From Bacteroidales bacterium (GTDB taxonomy: Bacteria > Bacteroidota > Bacteroidia > Bacteroidales > UBA10428): 41,804 nt of DNA. How positions within the stretch are numbered: the first letter of the stretch is position 1; each line of letters opens with the position of its first letter. Shown piece after piece: positions 18,636-27,873 of this stretch. The stretch covers positions 1-41,804 of the forward strand of contig JAFGRC010000026.1 in assembly GCA_016935355.1 (NCBI GenBank), read 5' to 3'. The notes beneath the pieces were generated by a model. It ran no database searches, had not been told where the DNA came from, and saw only the letters and a program-made list of their open reading frames with translations. Position numbers and translations under genes: made by a program.

Positions 18636-20012
18636 ATGGATGAGAAAAAAGGAAACATACTTGCTGTTGATGACAACGAAGATATCCTGTTTGCATTAAA
18701 ATTATTGTTAAAACCGCATGTTGAAAAAATTATCACCCTGAACAATCCGGAAAAGATCACTGAACTGCTTACCAAAGAAAGTTTCGATCTGATCCTGCTT
18801 GACATGAACTTTACCAGGGATGCGATAAGCGGACAGGAAGGCTTTTACTGGATCGACAGAATACTTGCTATTGATCCCCTTGCAGTGGTAGTCTTTATTA
18901 CTGCTTATGGCGATGCGGAAAGAGCGGTAAAAGCCATTAAATCGGGAGCTACGGATTTTGTACTGAAACCCTGGCAGAACGAGAAACTCCTTGCAACTGT
19001 TTCTTCATCCGTCAAATTGCACCGATCAAGGGTGGAAGCCGATGAACTGAGGGCTAAACAAAAAAGTATCAGCGCATTGATAGATCAACCCTACATGGAT
19101 TTTATCGGCAAGTCACCCCAGATGCAGGAAGTGTTTAACACGATCAGCAAAGTCGCAATTACGGATGCCAATGTATTGATACTGGGCGAGAACGGGACAG
19201 GTAAAGAACTCGTTGCAAGGGCTTTACATAGAAGCTCACCACGTTCTGAGGAGGTGTTTATCAGTGTGGACCTGGGATCATTAAGCGAGACGCTTTTTGA
19301 AAGTGAGTTGTTCGGACATGAAAAAGGTGCTTTTACCGATGCCAGGAAAGAAAAACCGGGGCGGTTCGAAATAGCCTCGGGGGGCACAATATTTTTCGAC
19401 GAAATAGGGAACCTGACGCCTCCAATACAATCAAAACTCCTGACCGTAATTGAACGCCGTGAAGTCACCCGGGTAGGTTCGAACAAACCCATTCCGGTAG
19501 ATGTACGGTTGATCTGCGCTACCAACATTGATCTGTATGATGCAGTGAGCGAAAACCTGTTCAGACAGGATCTGTTGTACCGGATCAATACCGTTGAGAT
19601 ACAACTGCCTCCGTTGCGCGAAAGAGGTGATGACATAATGCTGCTTGCCAGTCATTTTCTGAAGATTTATTCTAAAAAGTATAAAAAGAACCTGCGTGGA
19701 ATCTCGTCAGCAGCTGTTAAAAAGATCGTGCACTATTCCTGGCCTGGTAATGTTCGCGAATTGCAACACGCGATTGAACGGGCGGTTATCATGACCGAAT
19801 CCGGTTCACTTGAACCTGATGATTTCATTTTGTCTCCGCCGCGCAAGAGATCAGGTGATCTGGAATTTGAAACTTATAACCTGGATGACATTGAAAAAAC
19901 AGTTATTGAAAAAGTCATGAGGCAGAACCAGGGCAATATCACACAGGCAGCCCAGGAGTTGGGACTGACAAGAACCTCGTTATACCGACGCATGGAAAAA
20001 TATGGTCTTTAA
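18636..20012 (+). CDS. NtrC-family sigma54-dependent response regulator
   Basis: A three-domain activator of sigma54 RNA polymerase. The receiver domain (residues 5-125) has the acidic pair Asp12/Asp13, phospho-acceptor Asp56 in ILLDMNF, Thr89 and Lys111. The AAA+ domain (about 155-395) has Walker A GENGTGKE, the sigma54-contact loop GAFTDA (231-236, a common variant of GAFTGA) and Walker B TIFFDEIG. A Fis-type helix-turn-helix lies at about 428-458 (NITQAAQELGLTRTSLYRR). I chose the second ATG (MDEKKGN) because it abuts the receiver domain and leaves the promoter box free. The kinase gene overlaps its end by 11 bp. It probably controls the divergent export operon (inference from position). 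Confidence 0.95.
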   Translation: MDEKKGNILAVDDNEDILFALKLLLKPHVEKIITLNNPEKITELLTKESFDLILLDMNFTRDAISGQEGFYWIDRILAIDPLAVVVFITAYGDAERAVKAIKSGATDFVLKPWQNEKLLATVSSSVKLHRSRVEADELRAKQKSISALIDQPYMDFIGKSPQMQEVFNTISKVAITDANVLILGENGTGKELVARALHRSSPRSEEVFISVDLGSLSETLFESELFGHEKGAFTDARKEKPGRFEIASGGTIFFDEIGNLTPPIQSKLLTVIERREVTRVGSNKPIPVDVRLICATNIDLYDAVSENLFRQDLLYRINTVEIQLPPLRERGDDIMLLASHFLKIYSKKYKKNLRGISSAAVKKIVHYSWPGNVRELQHAIERAVIMTESGSLEPDDFILSPPRKRSGDLEFETYNLDDIEKTVIEKVMRQNQGNITQAAQELGLTRTSLYRRMEKYGL

Positions 20013-21357
20013 GAACTACAGGCTGAATATCATTACGCGCGTCATTCTGTTAACGGCGAACATATTTCTGTTCTTTTTTTCCATTGAAAGAAATTATCTT
20101 ATTGCACCTGTCATTGTGGCAGTCGTTATCGTATTTCTCATTGTCTCAACCATACGTTATCTCGACAAAACCAACAGAGAACTTACCAGTTTTCTGGAAT
20201 CAATAAGGTTCTCGGAATTTACCAGAACATTCCAGATTGAAGGAATGGGCGGATCTTTCAACGAGCTTAACAAGGCCTTTAATGAGGTTATGCTCGATTT
20301 TCAGAAAGTCCGGGCTGAAAAGGAAGAAAGTTTCCATTACCTGCAGACCATTGTCCAGAATATTGATGTTAGCGTCATTGCATACAGTGCAGACGGAAAT
20401 ATTGAACTGATCAACAAGACTGCAAAAAAGCTATTTCAGGTTGCCAGCATTAAAAACATTAATTTTCTTGAAACCCTGAGTCTGGAACTGGTAGAGACCC
20501 TCTATAATATCAAGCCCGGCGAAAACCGGCTTGTAAAGCTGCAGTTCGATGATGATATTCTGCAGCTTGCCATATATGCTTCCACAATAAAGGTAAAGAA
20601 CAAGATGATCAACCTGGTGACCATCAAGGATATTCAAAATGTTCTTGAAGTACAGGAAACCGAAGCTTGGCAAAAGCTGATCCGGGTATTGACACATGAA
20701 ATCATGAATTCCATCACACCCATTGCTTCATTATCATCAACCCTGGATCTGATGCTGAAAGGAATGGTATCCGACCAGCAGGGGGAACAATTGCAGATTG
20801 ATAATGAATCCGTCGCTGAAATCCAGGATGCACTGAAAACGATTAACAAGAGAAGTACCGGATTGCTTCATTTCGTGAATACCTACCGGAACCTGACCAG
20901 GATCCCGAAACCCAACTTTAAAGTCTGCCAGATCAGAGAACTGTTCACAAATATCGAAAAACTGATGGAAGAAGAGCTCAGGCAGTCAGAACTTGATTTT
21001 CTGGTGTCCGTTGAACCGGAACAACTTGAGTTTACCGCAGATGAGCAGTTGATTGAGCAGGTGTTGATCAACTTGATCAAAAACTCCATGCATGCCCTCA
21101 ACGGCAGAAAGAATGGAAAAATTCACATGGCAGGATTCCTGAACAAACGTGGTCACGTAACCCTGCAGGTTACAGATAACGGTCCGGGTATCATCAAAGA
21201 TGTGCTCGATAAGGTGTTCATTCCCTTCTTCACGACCAAACCTTCGGGATCGGGTATCGGATTAAGTCTTTCGAAACAGATACTCCGGCTGCATAATGCA
21301 ACCATCAGCGTGCATTCGGAGCCTGATGTGGAAACGGTTTTTACCATGACATTCTGA
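20002..21357 (+). CDS. Membrane sensor histidine kinase partner of the NtrC-type regulator
   Basis: The 451-residue kinase has two N-terminal membrane helices (about 10-28 and 33-50) with almost no periplasmic loop, so it probably senses membrane or cytoplasmic signals. A PAS-like segment follows (about 113-215, with VIAYSADGNIELIN). The phospho-accepting His232 lies in LTHEIMNSITPI. The catalytic domain has the N-box LIKNSMHAL, DNGPG and GSGIGLSLS. Its start overlaps the regulator gene by 11 bp, which implies coupled translation of a cognate pair. Confidence 0.94.
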   Translation: MVFKNYRLNIITRVILLTANIFLFFFSIERNYLIAPVIVAVVIVFLIVSTIRYLDKTNRELTSFLESIRFSEFTRTFQIEGMGGSFNELNKAFNEVMLDFQKVRAEKEESFHYLQTIVQNIDVSVIAYSADGNIELINKTAKKLFQVASIKNINFLETLSLELVETLYNIKPGENRLVKLQFDDDILQLAIYASTIKVKNKMINLVTIKDIQNVLEVQETEAWQKLIRVLTHEIMNSITPIASLSSTLDLMLKGMVSDQQGEQLQIDNESVAEIQDALKTINKRSTGLLHFVNTYRNLTRIPKPNFKVCQIRELFTNIEKLMEEELRQSELDFLVSVEPEQLEFTADEQLIEQVLINLIKNSMHALNGRKNGKIHMAGFLNKRGHVTLQVTDNGPGIIKDVLDKVFIPFFTTKPSGSGIGLSLSKQILRLHNATISVHSEPDVETVFTMTF

Positions 21358-21558
21358 TTCGTCATTCAGCAGACTGCATGATTGCATGATTGCAGTAAAA
21401 AATCATTTTAAATTTAATTTCAAAAAAATGTCGTAAAAAGGGGTTTTTTTTATGAAGTTTATCTATTTTTCCCATCGGAACAATTATAAACCCATACTGA
21501 ATTATAGTCCTGGCATAAAATACAGCGGACCTCTGATATTCAGATCAAAAATAGAGAA

Positions 21559-22575
21559 ATGATCACAAAACGAGAACTTTTAAAGGATCCTGTCGAACAT
21601 ATAGACATTAAGTCATTCGATTCAACCGGACTCATCGATTCGATGAGAAAAATGTCCTTTTCTTCACGGGAAACAGCCAATGCTGCAGATATTTACCTGA
21701 AGATGCTGAAGGACAAAGAATGTACGGTGATCCTGACACTTGCAGGAAGTACCAGTGCAGGAGGCTGCATGCAGGTATATGCCGACCTGGTCAGAAATAA
21801 TATGGTTGACGTGGTAGTAGCCACCGGTGCCAGCATCATCGACATGGACTTCTTCGAAGCCATTGGTTTCAAACATTATCAAGGGAGAAACGATATTCCG
21901 GACAAACGGCTCAGGGAGTATTACATTGACCGCATATATGATACCTATATCGATGAGGATGATCTTCAGGAATGTGACAATACCATTATGGACGTTGCAG
22001 ATTCTCTTGAGTACAGGCCTTATTCCTCACGTGAGTTCATCCGGGAGCTTGGCAAATACCTTACCCGGAATGCAGTTAAAAAGGTTTCTCTTGTACAAAC
22101 TGCATACGAAAAGAATGTACCGGTATTTTGTCCGGCTTTTTCTGACAGCAGTGCGGGTTTCGGGCTGGTAAAGCACCAGTGGATTAATCCGGACAAACAT
22201 GTTACTATCGATTCGGTAAGTGATTTCAGGGAACTTACCATGATCAAGATGCAGGCCGAAACAACAGGTTTATTAATGATCGGCGGCGGAGTTCCGAAGA
22301 ATTTTGCACAGGATACCGTTGTCTGTGCCGAAGTACTCGGGAAATCCGTCCCTATGCATAAATATGCCATTCAGATCACGGTGGCCGATGTCAGGGATGG
22401 GGCCTGCTCTTCTTCCACCCTGCGGGAAGCATCATCATGGGGTAAAGTCGATACAAAATATGAACAGATGGTTTTTGCGGAGGCTACAACCGTCCTTCCC
22501 CTGATTGCAAGCTATGCCTACCACAGCAGAATCTGGGAAAAAAGAAAATCTTACGAATGGAGTAAGATTTTCTAG
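21559..22575 (+). CDS. Deoxyhypusine synthase-like protein
   Basis: This belongs to the NAD-dependent deoxyhypusine synthase fold. Eukaryotic enzymes transfer the aminobutyl group of spermidine to a lysine of eIF5A. Bacteria lack eIF5A, and some bacterial members make homospermidine or other polyamines instead. The 338-residue protein keeps NNMVDVVVATGASI (81-94), GGGVPKNF (242-249) and the catalytic lysine region EASSWGKVD with Lys296. It is convergent with the methyltransferase/ATP-grasp gene with only 3 bp between stops. The 200 bp upstream (21358-21558) is AT-rich with a short TGCATGATTGCATGATTGCA direct repeat and no clear promoter. The fold is certain; the acceptor substrate is not. Confidence 0.9.
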   Translation: MITKRELLKDPVEHIDIKSFDSTGLIDSMRKMSFSSRETANAADIYLKMLKDKECTVILTLAGSTSAGGCMQVYADLVRNNMVDVVVATGASIIDMDFFEAIGFKHYQGRNDIPDKRLREYYIDRIYDTYIDEDDLQECDNTIMDVADSLEYRPYSSREFIRELGKYLTRNAVKKVSLVQTAYEKNVPVFCPAFSDSSAGFGLVKHQWINPDKHVTIDSVSDFRELTMIKMQAETTGLLMIGGGVPKNFAQDTVVCAEVLGKSVPMHKYAIQITVADVRDGACSSSTLREASSWGKVDTKYEQMVFAEATTVLPLIASYAYHSRIWEKRKSYEWSKIF

Positions 22576-22578
22576 TGT

Positions 22579-24570
22579 TCAATTCAATTCCACGGCGGAA
22601 AATTCGCGTTCTGCTTCTTTTTGCTTTCCTGCATCATGACCATTCCCGTTTGTTCCGTTGATTCTTTGCTCTGCAGCCTGCAAAATATACCTGAGCATTT
22701 CGGCATATTCCAGTCCCCTGATGGCAGCCATTTTTGCAAGATGACCATCCCAGCACCAGCCGGGATTAGGATTCACTTCAAGAAGCTTGGGTATCCCGTT
22801 CTGGTCAAATCTCCAGTCAAATCTGGCATAATCTGCACAATCCAGGCGTTTAAAAAGTTTCAGACAATGATCTGAAATGACTTTTTCAGTCTCTTCCGGC
22901 AATATGGCGGGAATTGATCTCAGGAGTTTAAAATACGGAGAAGTATCTATCCATTTTGCTTCATAACCGCAGATCTTTGGCAGCTCCGGGGGTAATTTCG
23001 AATAATCCTCTTCAGCAAAAGGAAGAAACTGATAAAATTCAGGCGGATTTCCGATGATGCCGACGGTTATCTCCTTCCCCGGCAGAAACTCTTCAACGAT
23101 TATGGGTTTGTCATACCCGACCTTTTCCCGGATCCTGATGATCGCATCATTTAATTCTTCGATATTGTGAGCCACATTGTCGGCTGTAATCGCAATACTG
23201 CTGTCACCGTAATTGGGTTTGGCAATGACCGGAAAGTCGATGTTCATCTCAAATACATTGTCTTCGGTCTTGATAAACAGTGCATTGGCGACAGGTATAT
23301 TCATCTCTTCAGCAATACCCCTGACAAGGGATTTATCATAACAATATGCCAGTCCGCGTGGATTGGCACCTGTATAAGGCAGGTTCAATATTTCAAGCAT
23401 AGCCGGTATGTGCAATTCCTTTCTCGGATCATTATTAAAACCTTCATCACACAAATTGAATATGAAGTCGGTCCTTGTTCGGAGTTTCACCAGATCGCCC
23501 AGCATGGTATTATGGTTTGATAAATAGGTGAATTTATACTCTTTCAGCCTGTTCAAAGCTGTTTTAAGTGCTCTGATGGTTGCAAAATCATTTTCATCAA
23601 AGAAACCTGAAGGCTTGACAATATCGGGCTTCCCCGGATCGCCAAGCAGGACAACGACATTTTTCAGTGCGGGTCTTCTGCATTTTACAGGAGAAAGTTC
23701 TTTCAATACCTGAGCGGTGACAATAATTCTGCGTTCCATCATACCCAGATCCTGGTTCCGTTTGGAATCGGTCTCCAGATTTCCCTGGAATTCAACATTC
23801 CTGTAACCTGTTTTTTTGAAAAGATCTGTCAGGGTTTGCCTGTTGTAAAGCCTTTCAGCGTAAAACTGGTCAAGAATTACCCCCTTGTTGATATTGGTTA
23901 TCACTTCCCGTGAAATAAGTCTCTGGTTATCTGAAGCAAGCGAGCGTTCGCGGCAAACAAAATGTTTTGCGTCAATCCATTCCCAGCTTCTCGGACTGTA
24001 ATTGTCGCGAAGATAATTGCCGTCCGCCACATCGATCAGGAACTTGCCAAAAGGTTTCAAAACCCTGAAAACCTCCTTCAGGATCTTAACATCATCCTCA
24101 ATGCTCTCAAAATAACCAAAACTGTTGCCCAGTATCATTACCACATCAAAAGTATCATTCAGATATGGAAGTTTCCGTGCATCACCTTCTTTAAAACTGA
24201 CATTCAGATGTTCGGCAGCCCCTGAATTCCTGGCCTTCCGGATCAGATAGTGTGAACGGTCCATGCCATGCACATTACAGTATCCACGCCTGGCCAATTC
24301 CAGTGAATGTCTTCCCTGTCCGCAGGCAAGATCCAGAATGACCATTTTTTTATCAATGTCCAGTATTGAAGTGAAAATATCCACTTCCCTGCATGTGATC
24401 TGCATGTCCTCAACAACATCCGCATCCGTCTTGAGATACATTGAGTTGAATATTCTTCTCCACCAATCAGGTTGCAGATAGTTTTCAAGGTTCTCAACCG
24501 GACCGAAGGAGCCTTTTGGTTGCAGACCGTTCTTTTTAAGTCTGTTCCCGTTTGTTCCGTTGTTTTTCAT
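22579..24570 (-). CDS. Fusion of SAM-dependent methyltransferase and D-Ala-D-Ala-ligase-like ATP-grasp enzyme
   Basis: A 663-residue two-domain protein. Residues about 35-290 form a class I methyltransferase with the SAM loop VILDLACGQGRHS (77-89) and the acidic loop HGMDRS. Residues about 303-635 form an ATP-grasp ligase: an N-terminal domain beginning KNVVVLLGDPGKPD, KPNYGDSS (451-458), EEFLPGKEITVG (493-504) and a metal/ATP site RFDWRF...LLEVNPNPG (583-604). ATP-grasp enzymes activate a carboxylate as an acyl phosphate for attack by an amine. Both catalytic sets look intact. The polar N and C termini each carry NGTNGN, encoded by an identical 18-bp stretch. I do not recognise a characterised homologue; the substrate is unknown. 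Confidence 0.85.
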   Translation of the reverse strand: MKNNGTNGNRLKKNGLQPKGSFGPVENLENYLQPDWWRRIFNSMYLKTDADVVEDMQITCREVDIFTSILDIDKKMVILDLACGQGRHSLELARRGYCNVHGMDRSHYLIRKARNSGAAEHLNVSFKEGDARKLPYLNDTFDVVMILGNSFGYFESIEDDVKILKEVFRVLKPFGKFLIDVADGNYLRDNYSPRSWEWIDAKHFVCRERSLASDNQRLISREVITNINKGVILDQFYAERLYNRQTLTDLFKKTGYRNVEFQGNLETDSKRNQDLGMMERRIIVTAQVLKELSPVKCRRPALKNVVVLLGDPGKPDIVKPSGFFDENDFATIRALKTALNRLKEYKFTYLSNHNTMLGDLVKLRTRTDFIFNLCDEGFNNDPRKELHIPAMLEILNLPYTGANPRGLAYCYDKSLVRGIAEEMNIPVANALFIKTEDNVFEMNIDFPVIAKPNYGDSSIAITADNVAHNIEELNDAIIRIREKVGYDKPIIVEEFLPGKEITVGIIGNPPEFYQFLPFAEEDYSKLPPELPKICGYEAKWIDTSPYFKLLRSIPAILPEETEKVISDHCLKLFKRLDCADYARFDWRFDQNGIPKLLEVNPNPGWCWDGHLAKMAAIRGLEYAEMLRYILQAAEQRINGTNGNGHDAGKQKEAEREFSAVELN

Positions 24571-24819
24571 GAAACATATGAATAATAATTGTTAACAAAT
24601 ATGAATATCAATAACGATAATGAAATGATCTAATGAAATCCGGGATCAGAGCAGGTGCGGGTGTTTATGCACACAAGATATTTAAAGCAACCGGTGCAAA
24701 TGAATCTCATACCAACCGTGCCGGCAATATCAATCTGATGATCAGGATCGCGGTGTTTACCTAAAATAACTGCCGGTTATTAATGCGGGAAGTTTTTCAT
24801 TTCAGTATAAATAGGGTGG
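24571..24819. other. Intergenic gap with a small unsupported open frame
   Basis: The 249 bp between the acetyltransferase and the fusion gene contain a plus-strand frame of 44 codons from an ATG at 24633 (MKSGIRAGAGVYAHKIF...) that has no recognisable family, no clear promoter and no ribosome site. It may be a gene remnant. Nothing else is evident. Confidence 0.3.
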
Positions 24820-25320
24820 TTATAACAGTTTTTCGTAGCAAACATAAGGTACTCTCTGATAAGAAGCATGAAATGTTCCGGCTTGACGAAAGTCTTGTTT
24901 TTCATATAATTGCCTTGCACGGTCACTGGGACTGAACACATCCAGGCGGATGCAATTATAACCATTTCTTCTGGCAAATTCATCGGCAAAATCAATTAAT
25001 TCCCGCGCCAGTCCCAAACCCTGCCATTTCGGATGAATTGCCATTCTGTGCAAATACAGAGGTCTTGATAAATCATCTGACCATTTGATTTGTCTGTATT
25101 CCTCAGGTTCGGTATCGTTCAGCGTTACCATTCCCTTGCAAACGCCTTTGTCCTTCAATACGTAAATGACACCTTTCGCCAAATCATTTTTTATGGATTC
25201 AGCATCAGGGTATGCACTGTTCCAATGTTTTAATCCTTTTTTGTTCATATCGGCAATGCATACCTTTAACAGGTATAAAATTTCTATGAGATCCTTATCA
25301 TTTGCCTGTAAAATCTCCAT
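24820..25320 (-). CDS. GNAT-family N-acetyltransferase
   Basis: A 166-residue GCN5-related acetyltransferase that would move an acetyl group from acetyl-CoA to an amine. The core strand LYLHRMAIHP (88-97) and the pyrophosphate-binding loop QGLGLARELI (100-109) are in place, followed by IRLDVFSPSDRARQLYEKQDF, the usual C-terminal fold. The substrate is unknown. It lies upstream of the methyltransferase/ATP-grasp gene on the same strand, but 249 bp apart, so operon membership is doubtful. Confidence 0.9.
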   Translation of the reverse strand: MEILQANDKDLIEILYLLKVCIADMNKKGLKHWNSAYPDAESIKNDLAKGVIYVLKDKGVCKGMVTLNDTEPEEYRQIKWSDDLSRPLYLHRMAIHPKWQGLGLARELIDFADEFARRNGYNCIRLDVFSPSDRARQLYEKQDFRQAGTFHASYQRVPYVCYEKLL

Positions 25321-25478
25321 TGGCCATATTTCTTAAATGCTTATCGTTTACCTGATATCCAATTGCAGTGTAAACAATGGAGCTGAATAATTTTTGTTCT
25401 TCAACCAAGTGAAATTTTCAATTATTTTTGCCAAAAATAATCTGAATTTGTTTAAAACAAAAAACGTATATATAAAAT

Positions 25479-26190
25479 AATGAACATTCTTACTTCATCC
25501 TCAATATAGACGGTGAAATCATCGGATCCGAAATATAGACCTCCGACAAACCCTGCCTTTTATACGATTCAATGGCAGCAGACACGGGAGCAACGCTTCT
25601 GATACGACAGGGAACACAACTGTATTTTCACAAAGGAGCAAATCTGTTCGTTTACGGGAATATAATTGTTGACGGGGCAAGGGAAAATCCGGTTGTCTTC
25701 CGGAATGACCGTCCGGAGGAATTTTATGATGCCATATCCGGTCAATGGGGCACGGTATACATTGATCCCACAAGTACCAGTAACATTATTAATTATGCGT
25801 TTATAATCAACGCGATAACCGGTTTACAGGTGGGTTTGCCCTCCGGTGATTATTCACCCGGACTGGAAATCCGTAACAGCGTCATCCAAAATGTTTCTTT
25901 TGCGGGTATATATGCATTCGGCGCAAACTTCTGCGGACCTTCATGATCCTGCTTTTTACAACGCTGTAATTCTGAATGAATATCCTGTTTTAGTAAATGA
26001 TTCAGAAAGGTATCATATTGATTTACAACTTGATACACTTTCGCCGGTCAAGGATGCAGGGAATCCTGATATTATCAGTACATTTACATTTTTGGAAATT
26101 GACCTGAACGGAAATTTACGCACCGTTGATGCAGGACCGGATCCGGGTGCGTTTGAAGGCGAGAAGAATAACATGTTCCTGTCAGGATAA
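25479..26190 (+). pseudogene. Decayed gene for a right-handed parallel beta-helix surface protein
   Basis: The fragments match the conserved order of a Bacteroidota beta-helix protein family, normally about 500 residues. An open segment ends in NIDGEIIGSEI, then TAG at 25536, then continues in the same frame as TSDKPCLLYDSMAADTG and LYFHKGANLFVYGNIIVDG up to FAGIYAFGANFCGPS and a stop at 25946. The C-terminal part (DTLSPVKDAGNPDI, LNGNLRTVDAGPDPGAFEG) resumes in another frame from about 25950. The signal sequence and N-terminal half are missing, the middle is deleted by roughly 100 or more residues, and there is one nonsense codon and one frameshift. Intact relatives are recalled from general knowledge, not searched. 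Confidence 0.7.
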
Positions 26191-26201
26191 AGACCGTTTT
26201 T

Positions 26202-27242
26202 ATGAATAAGCTGGTGCCCGTATTGATTCTGTTGACCGGTGCAATATTATTCAGTGGTATCAGGAATCATGTCCGTGAAAGACGGACCGGTGACCTGAAC
26301 CGCAGTTACAGAATCGTTTTTTATAATGTCGAAAACCTCTTTGATATTGATGATGACAGTCTCACAAACGATGACGAGTTCACGCCTGGCGGAGGCTTGC
26401 ACTGGACCAGAACGAGGTATAAAAACAAGCTGCAAAGCCTTTCCAAGGTGATCGTCGCCCTGGGCGGCTGGCAACCACCGGATATCATCGGATTGTGTGA
26501 AGTTGAAAATGGCTCTGTATTGCATGACCTTTGTACGAATACTCCTTTGTCCAGGTTCAACTACAGCATCGTTCATAAGGATTCTGATGATGCACGGGGG
26601 ATTGATGTGGCATTGCTGTATAATAGTGAAACCGTAAGGTATATCGGAAGCAGCTTTTTCAGTCTGACGCGACAGGGTATCCTGACCCGCGATATACTTT
26701 ATTTTAAAGCTTTGCTGAAGACTGATACCTGCCATTTTTTCGTGAACCACTGGCCATCCAGATCAGCAGGTCAGCTCGAATCAGAAAGGTTAAGGGTTGC
26801 AGCTGCAAATCTTCTGAGATCCCTGGTTGATTCCGTATTCAACAGCGGTAACCTTGACAGCAAAGTCATCATAATGGGAGATTTCAATGACGAACCTGCG
26901 GATATCAGTCTTTCCAAAATGCTGCGTGCACATACTGTTTATGAAATAGCCGAACCGGTTGAACTTTATAACCTGGCATCATTTCCTTACAAAAACGAAA
27001 CGGGCACCATAAAATATCAGGGCCAGTGGTCTGTTTTTGACCAGTTTATAGTTTCGGGAAATTTACTCATACAGGGAAAGGGAAATAAAACCGGGCCGGA
27101 TCAGTTCCGGATATTTGATGAAGATTTCCTCCTGACAGGAGACGAACAATATAATGGCAGCATGCCGTACAGGACCTATTATGGATACCGGTATCAGGGC
27201 GGTTTTTCTGACCATCTGCCGGTTTATCTTGATCTGCAATGA
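26202..27242 (+). CDS. Secreted or membrane-anchored endonuclease/exonuclease/phosphatase-family protein
   Basis: A 346-residue member of the EEP superfamily (DNase I-like fold), whose members hydrolyse phosphodiesters in nucleic acids, lipids or nucleotides using a divalent metal. The N terminus MNKLVPVLILLTGAILFSGI is a membrane anchor or uncleaved signal. Catalytic motifs are complete: FYNVENLFD (Asn42, Glu44), LCEVEN (Glu100), GIDVALLY (Asp135), NHWPSR (Asn182, His183), GDFNDE (Asp227, Asn229) and FSDHLPV (Asp337, His338). The gene starts 11 bp after the end of the beta-helix pseudogene. The substrate is unknown. Confidence 0.9.
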   Translation: MNKLVPVLILLTGAILFSGIRNHVRERRTGDLNRSYRIVFYNVENLFDIDDDSLTNDDEFTPGGGLHWTRTRYKNKLQSLSKVIVALGGWQPPDIIGLCEVENGSVLHDLCTNTPLSRFNYSIVHKDSDDARGIDVALLYNSETVRYIGSSFFSLTRQGILTRDILYFKALLKTDTCHFFVNHWPSRSAGQLESERLRVAAANLLRSLVDSVFNSGNLDSKVIIMGDFNDEPADISLSKMLRAHTVYEIAEPVELYNLASFPYKNETGTIKYQGQWSVFDQFIVSGNLLIQGKGNKTGPDQFRIFDEDFLLTGDEQYNGSMPYRTYYGYRYQGGFSDHLPVYLDLQ

Positions 27243-27377
27243 AACCTGCCGGGTAAATTCCTCCGGCTATGAGGCTTTCTCAAAAAAATTACTTCTTTTC
27301 CTATCGCTTTCTCACTATCCCACCAGATATCCCAATCAAATGCAGACTCTGATGTATTGAACATTTTTTAAGGCAGA

Positions 27378-27677
27378 CTATGCCTTCTCTGAAACATCAG
27401 GTTTGATTGCCTGTCTTCTGCAACTGCGAACACAATCACCACAACCCTTGCATTTTTCAGGATCAATACGGGCCTTGCCTTCAACCATTGTGATGGCCTT
27501 TTCTTTGCAAGCCATCAGGCAGCGTTTACAACCATCACACCTGACTTTCAAAATGGTATAGAGATTTTTGCTCTCTTCCGGCAGATTTTGCCCACTGATA
27601 AATCCTGAAAAGGTAAGGGCAGCAAGACCTCCGATCATCCAACCGCAACCCGTATATATAAATTTTCTGCGTTCCAT
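27378..27677 (-). CDS. Small 2[4Fe-4S] ferredoxin with a twin-arginine-like leader
   Basis: A 99-residue electron carrier. Two classical binding sites are present: Cys47, 50, 53, 57 (CDGCKRCLMAC) and Cys76, 79, 82, 86 (CKGCGDCVRSC). The N terminus ERRKFIYTG followed by a hydrophobic stretch resembles a Tat signal, so the folded protein may be exported or membrane-tethered. I chose the ATG at 27677 because it begins exactly at this leader; the open frame extends 104 codons upstream through unlikely sequence overlapping the divergent SNF2 gene. No oxidoreductase partner is adjacent. The final Pro usually seen after each cluster is missing (CKEKA, CRRQA). Confidence 0.85.
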   Translation of the reverse strand: MERRKFIYTGCGWMIGGLAALTFSGFISGQNLPEESKNLYTILKVRCDGCKRCLMACKEKAITMVEGKARIDPEKCKGCGDCVRSCRRQAIKPDVSEKA

Positions 27678-27873
27678 GTTACATTTATATTTATATTGAT
27701 GGTATCCGGAGATTGATATTCCAATCCGCTCATTTGAAAATGATTTAGCAAAAATAAGGCCAATCTGACGGAGATTCTGTCTGTAATATACGATCAGGGG
27801 TTTTTTATCGATTAAACAGCATATTTTGAAGAAAAGGACCAAAAACTTTTCCTTTTTTTTACATTTTTGTGCC

